From NCBI GenBank assembly GCA_013286385.1, contig JABDFU010000008.1, positions 12,625-60,621 on the forward strand: a stretch of DNA of 47,997 bases, in the 5' to 3' direction. Within the stretch, counting starts at the first letter, position 1. Each line of letters starts with the position of its first letter. Below are positions 1 to 8,597 of the stretch, piece after piece. A program made the position numbers and the translations under genes. The DNA comes from Bacteroidota bacterium (GTDB lineage: Bacteria; Bacteroidota; Bacteroidia; JABDFU01). Under the pieces are notes generated by a model. The model was not told where the DNA came from. It saw only the letters and a program-made list of their open reading frames with translations, and did no database searches.

Positions 1-2990
1 CCACCGCAGCCCGTATCAACCAAACTGTTGTAACAAGCGGATCCCTGACCATCGGAACCTACAGTCAGTCCGTGAATGCCACGATTGCGGATGAAATACT
101 TTCGGTGACTGGTACCGGTTCTATCACCGTGACCAATGGATTGACCATCAACTATGGCACAGTTACTTTGACCGGAGCGGGGAGCATTACTTTTAACGGC
201 GCTGTAAATCATACCGGGGGTACCATTACCAATGCAGGAACCGCAGGAACCTATAATTTTAAAGGGGGATATACACTCGGTGCGGGAACACTAACAACCA
301 TGGCAGCTGAGACAATAAACTTCGGTGGAAGTCTGACCAATTCCACAGCCGCATTGGTATTTAATGCCACCAGCACGGAGGTGTTTACAGCAGCAGCCAC
401 CATCACTCCAACAGCTGCAATCACATTCGGTAATTTTAAAATTACCGGCGCGGTAACTGTAGACCTGGCCGGAAATATAATCGTAGCTGGTAACTGGACC
501 AATAATGCGGCCAGTACGCTATCAGGAACCGGTACAGTAACCTTTAGCGGAGCTGCCAAGACAATCGGAGGCACGAACGGAACAACATTTCCAGGTACGC
601 TTATCATCGCCAGTTCAGCCACTATTTCCCTTGCCAACGGACTGACGTATTCGGCTCCTGCACTTACCTTTACGGCAAGTGCGGCGGCTTCTTCTTTGAC
701 ACACAGTTCAACGGAAACCCTCAATGTATCAGGAGCAGTTACGGTCAATCAGCCTACGGCAAATGCCACTACCAGCTGGAACGTAAACGCAGGAACGGCC
801 AGCTGCGGAACGCTCTCTTACCAGACGACCACCGCAGCCCGTATCAACCAAACTGTTGTAACAAGCGGATCCCTGACCATCGGAACCTACAGTCAGTCCG
901 TGAATGCCACGATTGCGGATGAAATACTTTCTTTAACCGGCGCGGGCTCTATCACAGTGACTAATCCTCTTACCATCAATTATGGTACGGTAACCATGAC
1001 TGGACCAGGTACCATTACTTTTAACGGACTGGTTACTCATACCGGAGGTACGATTACCAATGCAGGGATGGCAGGTACTTATAACTTTAAAGGGGGGTAT
1101 ACCCTTGGTGCCGGAACACTTACTACACTGGCAGGGGAGACGATAAACTTCGGCGGAAGTCTGACCAATTCCACAGCCGCATTGATTTTTAATGCGGCCA
1201 GTACAGAGGTGTTTACCGCTACCGCTACGATTATTCCAACCGCTGCAATTACATTCGGAAATTTTGAAATTACGAATCCGGTGACAATCAGCCTTGGCGG
1301 AGCAATTACAGTAGCCGGCAACTGGACCAACAATGCTGCCAGCACGTTGTCAGGGGCAAATACCGTTACCTTCAGCGGAGCCGGAAAAACGATAGGTGGG
1401 ACCAATGGAACGGCTTTCCCAAGTACTCTTATAGTTGCCAGCGGAGCCAGTCCATCCCTTTCAAACGGGCTTGTTTTCTCTGCAAGTGCCCTGACTTTCA
1501 CGGCAAGTGCAACGGCCTCCTCTTTAACCCACAGTACAACGGAAAAGCTGACCATTACCGGAACGGTAACTATTAATCAGCCTACTGCTGCTGCTACCAG
1601 CAGCTGGAACGTAAACGGGGGAACAGCCAGCTGCGGAACCCTTTCTTACCAGACTGTTACAGCGGGCCGTATCAATCAGACGGTTGTAAGTACCGGATCA
1701 TTGACCATCAGCACGTTCAGTCTGGCTGCAAATGCCACTGCCGCTGATGAAGTATTGTCTTTGACGGGTTCAGGTTCAATAACGGTCTCCAATGCACTTG
1801 CTTTGGCGCATGGCACAATTTCCCTGACGGGGTCGGGTAAAATCACCTTTAATGGCCTTGTCACGCACTCGGCCGGCATTATCCAGAATACAGGTACTGC
1901 AGGTACTTATAACTTTGCGGCAGGGTATACACTGACTGCAGGTACCTTAACAACTATGTCGGGTGAAACGCTTGAGTTCGGAGGTAATTTTACCAATTCA
2001 ACTTCAGTACTTACCCTTAACAGCGGGTCAGCTTCAATTTTTACAGCCACATCGGCTCTTGTGCAGACACAACCCATAACTTTTGGTACTATTCAGATTA
2101 ATTCAGCTGTAACCGTCAGCATTGGCAATGCCCTTGCTGTAGCGGGAAACTGGGTGAATAACGGAGGAACTCTTTCAGGTGCATTCCCGGTTACTTTTTC
2201 GGGATCTTCCAAAACCATAGGAGGCAGCAGCGGAACAGCTTTTCCGGGAAATGTGATTATTGCCAGCGGAGCTTCCTATTCACTTACAGGCGGTAATACC
2301 TATTCTGCACCTTCTCTTAGCTTTACTGCAAGTGCGACCAATTCTTCTCTGACACATAATTCAACGGAAACCCTTAACATATCAGGGACAGTAACCATCA
2401 ATCAACCCACTGCAGCAGCTACTACAAGCTGGAATATTAACGGAGGTACTGCGACCTGTGCCAATCTTACTTACTCAGGTACAAATACCACTTCGGGTCT
2501 GATTACTCAGGCTGTTGTAACGAGCGGTTCGCTTACTATCACCAGTCTTAACCTGGCAGTGAACACAACCAATACAGATCAGGTCTTGAATTTGAACGGT
2601 TCCGGTACAATTTCCATTGTAAATGCGCTCACACAGTCTGCCGGGGTCATTTCAAATACAACAACAGGAGGCACAATTAATTTCGAGGCCGGTTATACCC
2701 TGACTTCAGGAACCTTAACCACCATTTCAGGAGAGACGATTGAATTCGGAGGCAATTTTACCAATTCAACAAATCAGCTGACTATTAACAGCGGATGCAC
2801 CAGCGTCTTTACGGCCAGTTCAGTTATTACGGCAACTGCTGCTATAACTTTTGGAACGATACAGATGAATTCAGGTGTAACGCTGACCCCGCCAGCTACG
2901 TTGACACTGACCGGTAATTTTGTTAACAACGGAACCAGCTTTGTTGAAGGCACTGGCCTGGTTCAATTCAGCGGAACAGGAACCGAAACA
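1..2990 (+). repeat. Tandem 828-831 bp coding repeats in the adhesin
   Basis: Repeat boundaries are set by the recurring RINQTVV-type segment, found at about 12, 840, 1668 and (as LITQAVV) 2499. Spacing is exactly 828, 828 and 831 bases. Bases 1-103 are identical to 829-931, and the match continues off the left edge. A further 30-base identical block begins near 326 and again 828 bases later. Later units have diverged more, so the array looks youngest at its 5' side. Confidence 0.9.
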
Positions 2991-4868
2991 ATCGGAGGAT
3001 CGACCAGTACAACTTTTTACAATATGGCTGCAAATGGCGCATCGGGAGTGGTAAATCTGAATGCAACCGCAACGCTGATTAACCAGTTGGCGGTGCAGAA
3101 CAACGCCACTTTTAACACGAACAGTCAGAGTTTTACACTGCTTTCGACAAGCACTATTAATGGAAATACGCTTAACGGAGGAGGTACTGCTCAGATCGGG
3201 GATTTGACCAACGGTACTTTTACAGGAAATGTAAATTATCAGCGTCATGTTAACGGATTCACCGATTGGAGAACAATAGGCTGGCCCATCCAGGGACAAA
3301 CTATTTCTGCATGGACCGGCGGCTATACCAGCGGTTCGACTACAAGTATCTCCACTACAGGATTCAGCGGTTCTTCAGATCCTTCTTTTTCTTTTGTTTC
3401 GGTTTATACGTATAATTATTCTACTCAAAGTTATGTAGCTGCAACCAATACAAGCAATTCGATTTCGGCCTATGGTTCAGGCGGCTTAAATGGAGGAGGA
3501 GTATATGTTTACGTGGGCAATACCAGCCCCGGAACTGTGATGAGTCCCGAAGTAACACTTCTTTCAACAGGTGCTATTATCAGCGGCAGCCATACTGCTG
3601 CTATCTCAAATGTGTCAGGAGATTATACACTTCTGGCCAATCCTTATCCGGCTCCTCTTTCTTTTGCGAATGTTCTCTCAGCCAATTCAGGTCTTGCCAA
3701 TTACTATTATGTTTACGATGAAAATTCAGGAGGGTTTGATGTGGGATATGCCGCTTCCGGTTCCCCAAGTACCCGTATAAACGGAATCATTGCAAACGGT
3801 CAGGCTTTTTATGCTGTTTCCAATGGTACGGCCAGTTCGGTGAATTTTGCAGAAAATCAAAAATCAAATACGGCGGATGGAAATTTTCTTAAAGTGAGAT
3901 CTGTGGCAGTTAAAAAAATGCAGATTTCAATTTCCGGAACGGAGACACCTTATACAAGTACCGCGTATCTTCAGTTTGCATCGGGATATACGAATGCATA
4001 CAATGTTATGGAGGATGCCGTTGCGATGAAGCCCTGGGAACTGAATGCCCCGACTATTACCTCGTATTCGAGCAATGGAAAAAACCTGATTCTGAATAAC
4101 ATGGCTGAGCTTACCCAAAGCATCGACGTGCCGGTAAGGACTACGGTTGGCGTTTCGGGAACGTATACGCTGACCATTCGGGACAGGAGTGACATCACGG
4201 GGGTCTGCGTTATACTTGAAGACAAACTGACCGGTTCTTTTACCGATCTGAACAGTAATCTGACTTATGCATTTACCATCAGTGATACCACCCAAGCGCC
4301 CCGTTTTATACTTCATTTCTCTGTACCCATGAATGTAAGTGCGCAATCGGTTAATCCCACCTCTTCAACTGCAAACAACGGAATGATTATTGCAAAGCCC
4401 AGCGGAAATGGTCCGTGGACTTATACACTTAAGGACAATTCAGGAACATTGCTGAGAACTGAAAAATCGAATGCTGCCGATACCTTTAAACTGTTGTCGG
4501 CCAATCCATACATTCTGGACATAACTGCTGCTACAGGCGGCTGTGCAGATCAGTTTGAGCAAAGCTTTCAGTTGGTAAGTGTCGATTCGGTTTCAGTTCC
4601 TGCAGGAATTCAGAACCCGGTTAGGTCGAACGAGGTTAGCATACTTCTGGTTGATCATTCGATCTTTGTTTCTTTGTCTTTCGCCGAACCTGCAAACGGA
4701 CTTGTTGCTGTTTATGACCTGACCGGTCAATGCCTCATGCAAACTTCCTTTTCCAGTAACCAGAGCTCGGTACGAATGGATTTGCCTGTAAGTTTCAGTC
4801 AGGGCATCTACCTGGTTCGTGTTGAATCGGCAGCTTATTCGGTGGTTCGAAAAATTTACCTGCGGTGA
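3..4868 (+). CDS. Giant repeat adhesin with type IX secretion sorting domain (5' end outside window)
   Basis: The reading frame is open to the left window edge, so the true start and signal peptide lie upstream; the ATG at 72 is internal. The visible part is extremely rich in Thr, Ser, Asn, Gly and Ala, as in surface beta-solenoid or filamentous adhesins. It holds about three and a half tandem repeats with a period of 276-277 residues. Each contains recurring phrases such as TFSGxxKTIGG, TFTASA and TINQPTA, and the first three include a lone Cys (ASCGTLSYQ or ATCANLTYS). From about 3230 the repeats give way to a unique region (YQRHVNGFTDWRTIGWPI), a layout I recognise from Bacteroidota T9SS cell-surface proteins. 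The last 90 residues (4596-4865) match a type A sorting domain: YDLTGQ, then an SFSQGIYLVRV strand and a basic end (RKIYLR). Likely role is adhesion or extracellular matrix; the ligand cannot be inferred. It converges on the next gene with no spacer. Confidence 0.85.
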   Translation, partial: TAARINQTVVTSGSLTIGTYSQSVNATIADEILSVTGTGSITVTNGLTINYGTVTLTGAGSITFNGAVNHTGGTITNAGTAGTYNFKGGYTLGAGTLTTMAAETINFGGSLTNSTAALVFNATSTEVFTAAATITPTAAITFGNFKITGAVTVDLAGNIIVAGNWTNNAASTLSGTGTVTFSGAAKTIGGTNGTTFPGTLIIASSATISLANGLTYSAPALTFTASAAASSLTHSSTETLNVSGAVTVNQPTANATTSWNVNAGTASCGTLSYQTTTAARINQTVVTSGSLTIGTYSQSVNATIADEILSLTGAGSITVTNPLTINYGTVTMTGPGTITFNGLVTHTGGTITNAGMAGTYNFKGGYTLGAGTLTTLAGETINFGGSLTNSTAALIFNAASTEVFTATATIIPTAAITFGNFEITNPVTISLGGAITVAGNWTNNAASTLSGANTVTFSGAGKTIGGTNGTAFPSTLIVASGASPSLSNGLVFSASALTFTASATASSLTHSTTEKLTITGTVTINQPTAAATSSWNVNGGTASCGTLSYQTVTAGRINQTVVSTGSLTISTFSLAANATAADEVLSLTGSGSITVSNALALAHGTISLTGSGKITFNGLVTHSAGIIQNTGTAGTYNFAAGYTLTAGTLTTMSGETLEFGGNFTNSTSVLTLNSGSASIFTATSALVQTQPITFGTIQINSAVTVSIGNALAVAGNWVNNGGTLSGAFPVTFSGSSKTIGGSSGTAFPGNVIIASGASYSLTGGNTYSAPSLSFTASATNSSLTHNSTETLNISGTVTINQPTAAATTSWNINGGTATCANLTYSGTNTTSGLITQAVVTSGSLTITSLNLAVNTTNTDQVLNLNGSGTISIVNALTQSAGVISNTTTGGTINFEAGYTLTSGTLTTISGETIEFGGNFTNSTNQLTINSGCTSVFTASSVITATAAITFGTIQMNSGVTLTPPATLTLTGNFVNNGTSFVEGTGLVQFSGTGTETIGGSTSTTFYNMAANGASGVVNLNATATLINQLAVQNNATFNTNSQSFTLLSTSTINGNTLNGGGTAQIGDLTNGTFTGNVNYQRHVNGFTDWRTIGWPIQGQTISAWTGGYTSGSTTSISTTGFSGSSDPSFSFVSVYTYNYSTQSYVAATNTSNSISAYGSGGLNGGGVYVYVGNTSPGTVMSPEVTLLSTGAIISGSHTAAISNVSGDYTLLANPYPAPLSFANVLSANSGLANYYYVYDENSGGFDVGYAASGSPSTRINGIIANGQAFYAVSNGTASSVNFAENQKSNTADGNFLKVRSVAVKKMQISISGTETPYTSTAYLQFASGYTNAYNVMEDAVAMKPWELNAPTITSYSSNGKNLILNNMAELTQSIDVPVRTTVGVSGTYTLTIRDRSDITGVCVILEDKLTGSFTDLNSNLTYAFTISDTTQAPRFILHFSVPMNVSAQSVNPTSSTANNGMIIAKPSGNGPWTYTLKDNSGTLLRTEKSNAADTFKLLSANPYILDITAATGGCADQFEQSFQLVSVDSVSVPAGIQNPVRSNEVSILLVDHSIFVSLSFAEPANGLVAVYDLTGQCLMQTSFSSNQSSVRMDLPVSFSQGIYLVRVESAAYSVVRKIYLR

Positions 4869-7151
4869 TTATTTTGTGATTTCCAGTGCTTCCTGGATAG
4901 TGATGTACTGACCGTTGAAGTAAGCGATGATAAAGGCATCGTCGATTCCTTTCTGATTCATTCTGTTTTTAATTTTCAGCGCTTCGTTGTAATCATTCGT
5001 ATTTCCAACAATGAAACGGGTAAGTCCGGAAGAGGTGTATTCCTGTCCGACGGGTTCATTCAGGGACTTGTAAAGGGCTTGTTTCTCGGCAGGGGGCATT
5101 CCTTTGTAAACGCCAACCTGTACTTTGAAGACAACCGATTGTTTGCTTATCACATTTACGGGCTTATCGGTTTCGTTGACGTCTTCTTTTAGATCTGATT
5201 TTTTTCCGGAAGAGGGTGTAGCGCCTACGGAAGACAACGGTACTCGCTTGCCGTTTTTGTATGCTGTAATAAATGCTCCTTCGTATCCCTTCAGAACAAG
5301 TTCAAGTTTGCTTTTGGCTGCATCTGAAAAGCCGGAATAGGAACCGGTCATGTATTTGTGCAATCCATCTTCTGTGCGTACTTCAATCAGGTCGGGAACG
5401 CCTCCGAAAATGGTTTTTGAAATTTTTCTGCGGTAGGCGCCCAATTGAATCCTAAATACAACCCCTTTGGTAGTTGCAACAAGAATGGAGTCGTCTCTGT
5501 CGATATCGGCAGGATTATATTTGACGCGCGACTTATCTGTTTTTGTTCTGTTTGCACTCTTGTCTCCTTTTTCAGTTTTGTCTTTATTCTGATTTTTATC
5601 TTTTGGATTGGAGGAAGCCAGTACGTCACTCGTTGCTTCAATAAATTTCCCGTCCTTTTTGTAAACAATTTTCGCATCGTTAAGTCCATCCTTTACCGCA
5701 CTTCGTTTTCGGCTTTGAGCATCTGCATAGCTGGAGTAATGACCTACGGTATAGGCAATTGACGAGTCGGGAAGAGCCGTGGTTTCAACATCCCGTATGC
5801 TTAAGAATTTAGACATAGTGGCAGCTGGTAGTCCGGATTTGAAGTTTCCAATCAATACGGAATATTCAGTTGGCATAGCTTTGTCAGCAACTCCATTGGG
5901 TGGAGGGGGCGCATGCTGATGAACAGCATGCGCGGAATCGCCCTGTTCGTAAGGACCATGGAATTTTGTGATGACTTCTGCGTACTGATTGGTTGTGTCG
6001 TAAAATTCAAGGTAATGCTTCCTGATCAGGGAGTCGGATAAAGCTACACCAAACTGATCCACAATCGCACCCGGTTTACTATCGGGTTCTTTGTCTAAAT
6101 AATCCGGAACGCCATCACCATCCCTGTCAGTGGGACAGCCATGTATATCTACTATCGCCCCTGGTGGAGTTCCCGGGCACTTGTCAGCTGTGTCCCGAAC
6201 CCCGTCTCCATCGCTGTCTGTTCCATCCAGTGCGGCAAAATCAACTGCATCATACCAATGAACATCCAGGGTATCCACCGGACGTTTGGGCCCGAGTAGA
6301 TCCCAGTGAAGTGAGAATCCTGTCATCATGAATTTGTCCTTCACGCCTCCGAGCCCGTCAATATAATCGGTGAAGGTGAAGTGCATGGTGGTATAGAAAT
6401 TCAAATCAACTCTTTCGCTGAGGTGAAAATTAACCCCTATACCCAGCGGAATGGCACCGGAGCTCAACGGGTATTTTCCGAACCCATACAGGTCAGCTTG
6501 CCTGAGATCGGTGCTGTAATTATAGCTTCGTACCAGATTTACTGCATTTGCCGCATTCGTACTGTTCTGTGGCATATTCTTTATTGAACCATCTGACCAG
6601 TAATAATACAAGCTTCCGTTTTGGTCGTATAAGTCTGTTTTGGAATTGAAATTGAAGCCTTCAATACCTGTCAGAATAAATGGTTCTGCAATTCTTTTTT
6701 TAGGCAGAAACTGGTCGAAATTATACTGTAGATTAATTCCTCCAAGAAATATAGTCGACTGAAAATTCGCATTTCGCACCGGAGCATCCTGATCCTCAGC
6801 TACCCCCAATTTACCATAAAGGGCATAAAAATTGAACTGAAGGAAGCTGTTTATTTTTTGGGACAGACTGAAGTCATATCCAATCCGTCCGACAGACGGA
6901 TTCTGTATAAAGGATCTGGTATTGATTTCCCCGTAAAAGGACAAACTGCCGGCACCCAGGCCAATAATTGGTTTTAGTACATCAGACCCAATCGGTAATT
7001 CTGTAGGTTTCGCTTCACGGGAAACAAGCTGGGCAGGCTTGTTCAGCGAAGTATCCTTAGAGCTTACGGGCACAATTGCCACCGACCCGCTTTGCGCACA
7101 GGCAATGGCACTCCAAACACTAAAAAGAAAGGCACAGAAGCATTTGCCCAT
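4869..7151 (-). CDS. Outer-membrane barrel protein with TSP3 repeats and three SPOR-like repeats
   Basis: The 760-residue product starts with a signal peptide (cleavage near CAQ, residue 20). Residues about 61-290 have the alternating aromatic pattern of an outer-membrane beta-barrel and align by eye with the barrel of the gene two positions upstream (shared FYG/YYG, NFQST/NFQSS, YYYW, RSYxYST). Residues 312-365 are two thrombospondin type 3 calcium-binding units (DSDGDGVRD, KCPGTPPGAIVDIHGCP, DRDGDGVPD). A Lys-rich linker near 510-545 separates the first of three related SPOR-like repeats (429-506, 563-638, 672-756), each opening with a beta strand like VVFKVQVGVYK and closing with AxIxAYxNGxxI. 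The usual OmpA peptidoglycan domain, which often follows a KCPGTP linker, is absent, and the SPOR-like repeats may replace it. It is the last gene of a three-gene unit. Exact role unknown. Confidence 0.8.
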   Translation of the reverse strand: MGKCFCAFLFSVWSAIACAQSGSVAIVPVSSKDTSLNKPAQLVSREAKPTELPIGSDVLKPIIGLGAGSLSFYGEINTRSFIQNPSVGRIGYDFSLSQKINSFLQFNFYALYGKLGVAEDQDAPVRNANFQSTIFLGGINLQYNFDQFLPKKRIAEPFILTGIEGFNFNSKTDLYDQNGSLYYYWSDGSIKNMPQNSTNAANAVNLVRSYNYSTDLRQADLYGFGKYPLSSGAIPLGIGVNFHLSERVDLNFYTTMHFTFTDYIDGLGGVKDKFMMTGFSLHWDLLGPKRPVDTLDVHWYDAVDFAALDGTDSDGDGVRDTADKCPGTPPGAIVDIHGCPTDRDGDGVPDYLDKEPDSKPGAIVDQFGVALSDSLIRKHYLEFYDTTNQYAEVITKFHGPYEQGDSAHAVHQHAPPPPNGVADKAMPTEYSVLIGNFKSGLPAATMSKFLSIRDVETTALPDSSIAYTVGHYSSYADAQSRKRSAVKDGLNDAKIVYKKDGKFIEATSDVLASSNPKDKNQNKDKTEKGDKSANRTKTDKSRVKYNPADIDRDDSILVATTKGVVFRIQLGAYRRKISKTIFGGVPDLIEVRTEDGLHKYMTGSYSGFSDAAKSKLELVLKGYEGAFITAYKNGKRVPLSSVGATPSSGKKSDLKEDVNETDKPVNVISKQSVVFKVQVGVYKGMPPAEKQALYKSLNEPVGQEYTSSGLTRFIVGNTNDYNEALKIKNRMNQKGIDDAFIIAYFNGQYITIQEALEITK

Positions 7152-7187
7152 AAAGACAAATTTAGTAAAAACAGATCATAACAAATA

Positions 7188-8582
7188 TTACGGATACCAC
7201 TTTTGACTAGTGATCATCAATGCTTCCTGGACTGTTATACGTTTACCGGAATTGTAGGCAGTTACGAAGGGATTGACTACGCCTTTGCCCCTGACAACTT
7301 CCCGGTAATCCCTTGCAGGTTTGTATTCGTTAAATCCCCCGTTAACCGTATACTTGGTCCATCCTTCGTGGAGCTCCTGACCAACAGCAAGTCCATAATG
7401 GGAGCTGAAATAAGAGACATCAACCGGAGACTGACGAAGCGCACATACCTGTACTTTATACTTTACTGCCGTTTGAGCAGATGGAACTTTCGGCGTTACA
7501 GCAGTTTCAGGGTTTGTGGTTGTGGCAGGCGTCGGGGCTGTCACTGTTGCGATAGTTGCAGGTGGCACAACGATAGCGGTTGCCGGAGTTGAACCTTCAA
7601 TAACAGTTGCTGATATCGGATATTTTTTTGTTTCCTCATTTTCGATGTAGGAAAACAATCCATCAATGCTTGCAGGGCCTCCGGATCCCGTTAATTTGTA
7701 ACTTACCTTTATCTGATCGTCTCCCGGAAGATTTATCCAAACCAATTTGACCTTTTGATCGGAAAAATTAAAGGATGCACCATTGCTTTGAAGAGCAGAA
7801 GCGCTGAAACCTGCCGGGATATTTTCCTGTAGTTTTGCAAACCCTGTAGTTTTGCCTCTGTTAATTGTTACCTCTACGGTATAATCCGCACTCGCATTCG
7901 CAATAATTTTACGTGTAATGCCTAAACCACCATCTCCGGAGGACGCGGTTGTTGTGGCTGGTGGCGGAGTTACGGCTGTTGCAGGCGGAGTGGTTTCAGG
8001 TTGAGTAATGCCGGCTGGGGTAGTGGTTGCTGTAGTTGCCGGAGGTGTAGTTGCCGGAGGAGGAGTTGTTGCCACAGGAGTAGTAGTTGCAGTTGCGGGT
8101 GGAGTCACGGTAGCTGAACTTGTATCAGGAGCAGAAGTTGTTGCAACAGCCCCTGATACAATTGAAAAATTACTTTCCGGGATCACAACTGACTGCTTCA
8201 GGTTGTCCAGTACATAATAAAATTTACCTCCCAAAACATTTGAGCCCGGAGCAGCTGTTGAAGAAACAGAAACTTTGTAAGAAATGGTAAATGAGGCATC
8301 GGATGGAAGGGAGGTCCAAATGAATTTCACTGAATTTCCACTCATGGTAAAAGAGGCGCCTTTGCTTTCGACCGGGGTGGCAGTGCAACCGGCCGGCAAA
8401 TCCTGTTGTAGTTTCGCAAAGCCCCCAATGCTGCCTTTATTTACGGTGAGTTCTATTGTATAGTCATTGCCTGGACTCATGGACGCAGGCACGGTTTGGC
8501 TTACTGTTACACCATCTGTAAAAAACAGTTGGTATACAAAAAAACCAAGCATGTTTAAAAGAAGGACAGAATAGCGGATCAT
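7188..8582 (-). CDS. Envelope protein with two repeated beta domains, Pro/Thr linkers and a C-terminal SPOR-like domain
   Basis: I do not recognise a named family. The 464-residue product has a hydrophobic N-terminus (residues 1-21) acting as signal or anchor. Two related domains follow, at about 25-143 and 220-330. Both contain GFAKLQ, then (D/N)(L/I)PAG, NGAS/KGASF, a VK(F/L)xW strand and SYK(V/L), suggesting a duplicated Ig-like or DUF11-like beta sandwich. They are joined by a linker (145-216) made almost only of Thr, Pro, Ala and Val, with a second such linker at 331-370. Residues 372-456 are a SPOR-like repeat closely related to those of the neighbouring barrel gene; both end in an I-T-(I/V)-Q-E-A-L motif followed by ITK/ITS. 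Shared C-termini and a 36-base gap suggest co-expression and action in one envelope structure. The linkers look suited to spanning periplasm or surface layers, which is inference. Confidence 0.7.
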   Translation of the reverse strand: MIRYSVLLLNMLGFFVYQLFFTDGVTVSQTVPASMSPGNDYTIELTVNKGSIGGFAKLQQDLPAGCTATPVESKGASFTMSGNSVKFIWTSLPSDASFTISYKVSVSSTAAPGSNVLGGKFYYVLDNLKQSVVIPESNFSIVSGAVATTSAPDTSSATVTPPATATTTPVATTPPPATTPPATTATTTPAGITQPETTPPATAVTPPPATTTASSGDGGLGITRKIIANASADYTVEVTINRGKTTGFAKLQENIPAGFSASALQSNGASFNFSDQKVKLVWINLPGDDQIKVSYKLTGSGGPASIDGLFSYIENEETKKYPISATVIEGSTPATAIVVPPATIATVTAPTPATTTNPETAVTPKVPSAQTAVKYKVQVCALRQSPVDVSYFSSHYGLAVGQELHEGWTKYTVNGGFNEYKPARDYREVVRGKGVVNPFVTAYNSGKRITVQEALMITSQKWYP

Positions 8583-8597
8583 ATTGTCGTTAGTTGG

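Noticed and set aside
251..1555. Two long antisense frames (251-748 and 1079-1555) inside the adhesin that resemble each other.
   Set aside because: They are offset by the adhesin repeat period and use the reverse complement of Thr/Ala/Val-rich codons; the similarity is inherited from the repeats. No start signal or family match.
1..2990. Possible CRISPR-like array.
   Set aside because: The period is 828 bases, the repeats are coding and there are no short repeats with unique spacers.
8008..8217. Gly/Val-rich plus-strand frame.
   Set aside because: It is the mirror of the Pro/Thr linker of the real minus-strand gene.
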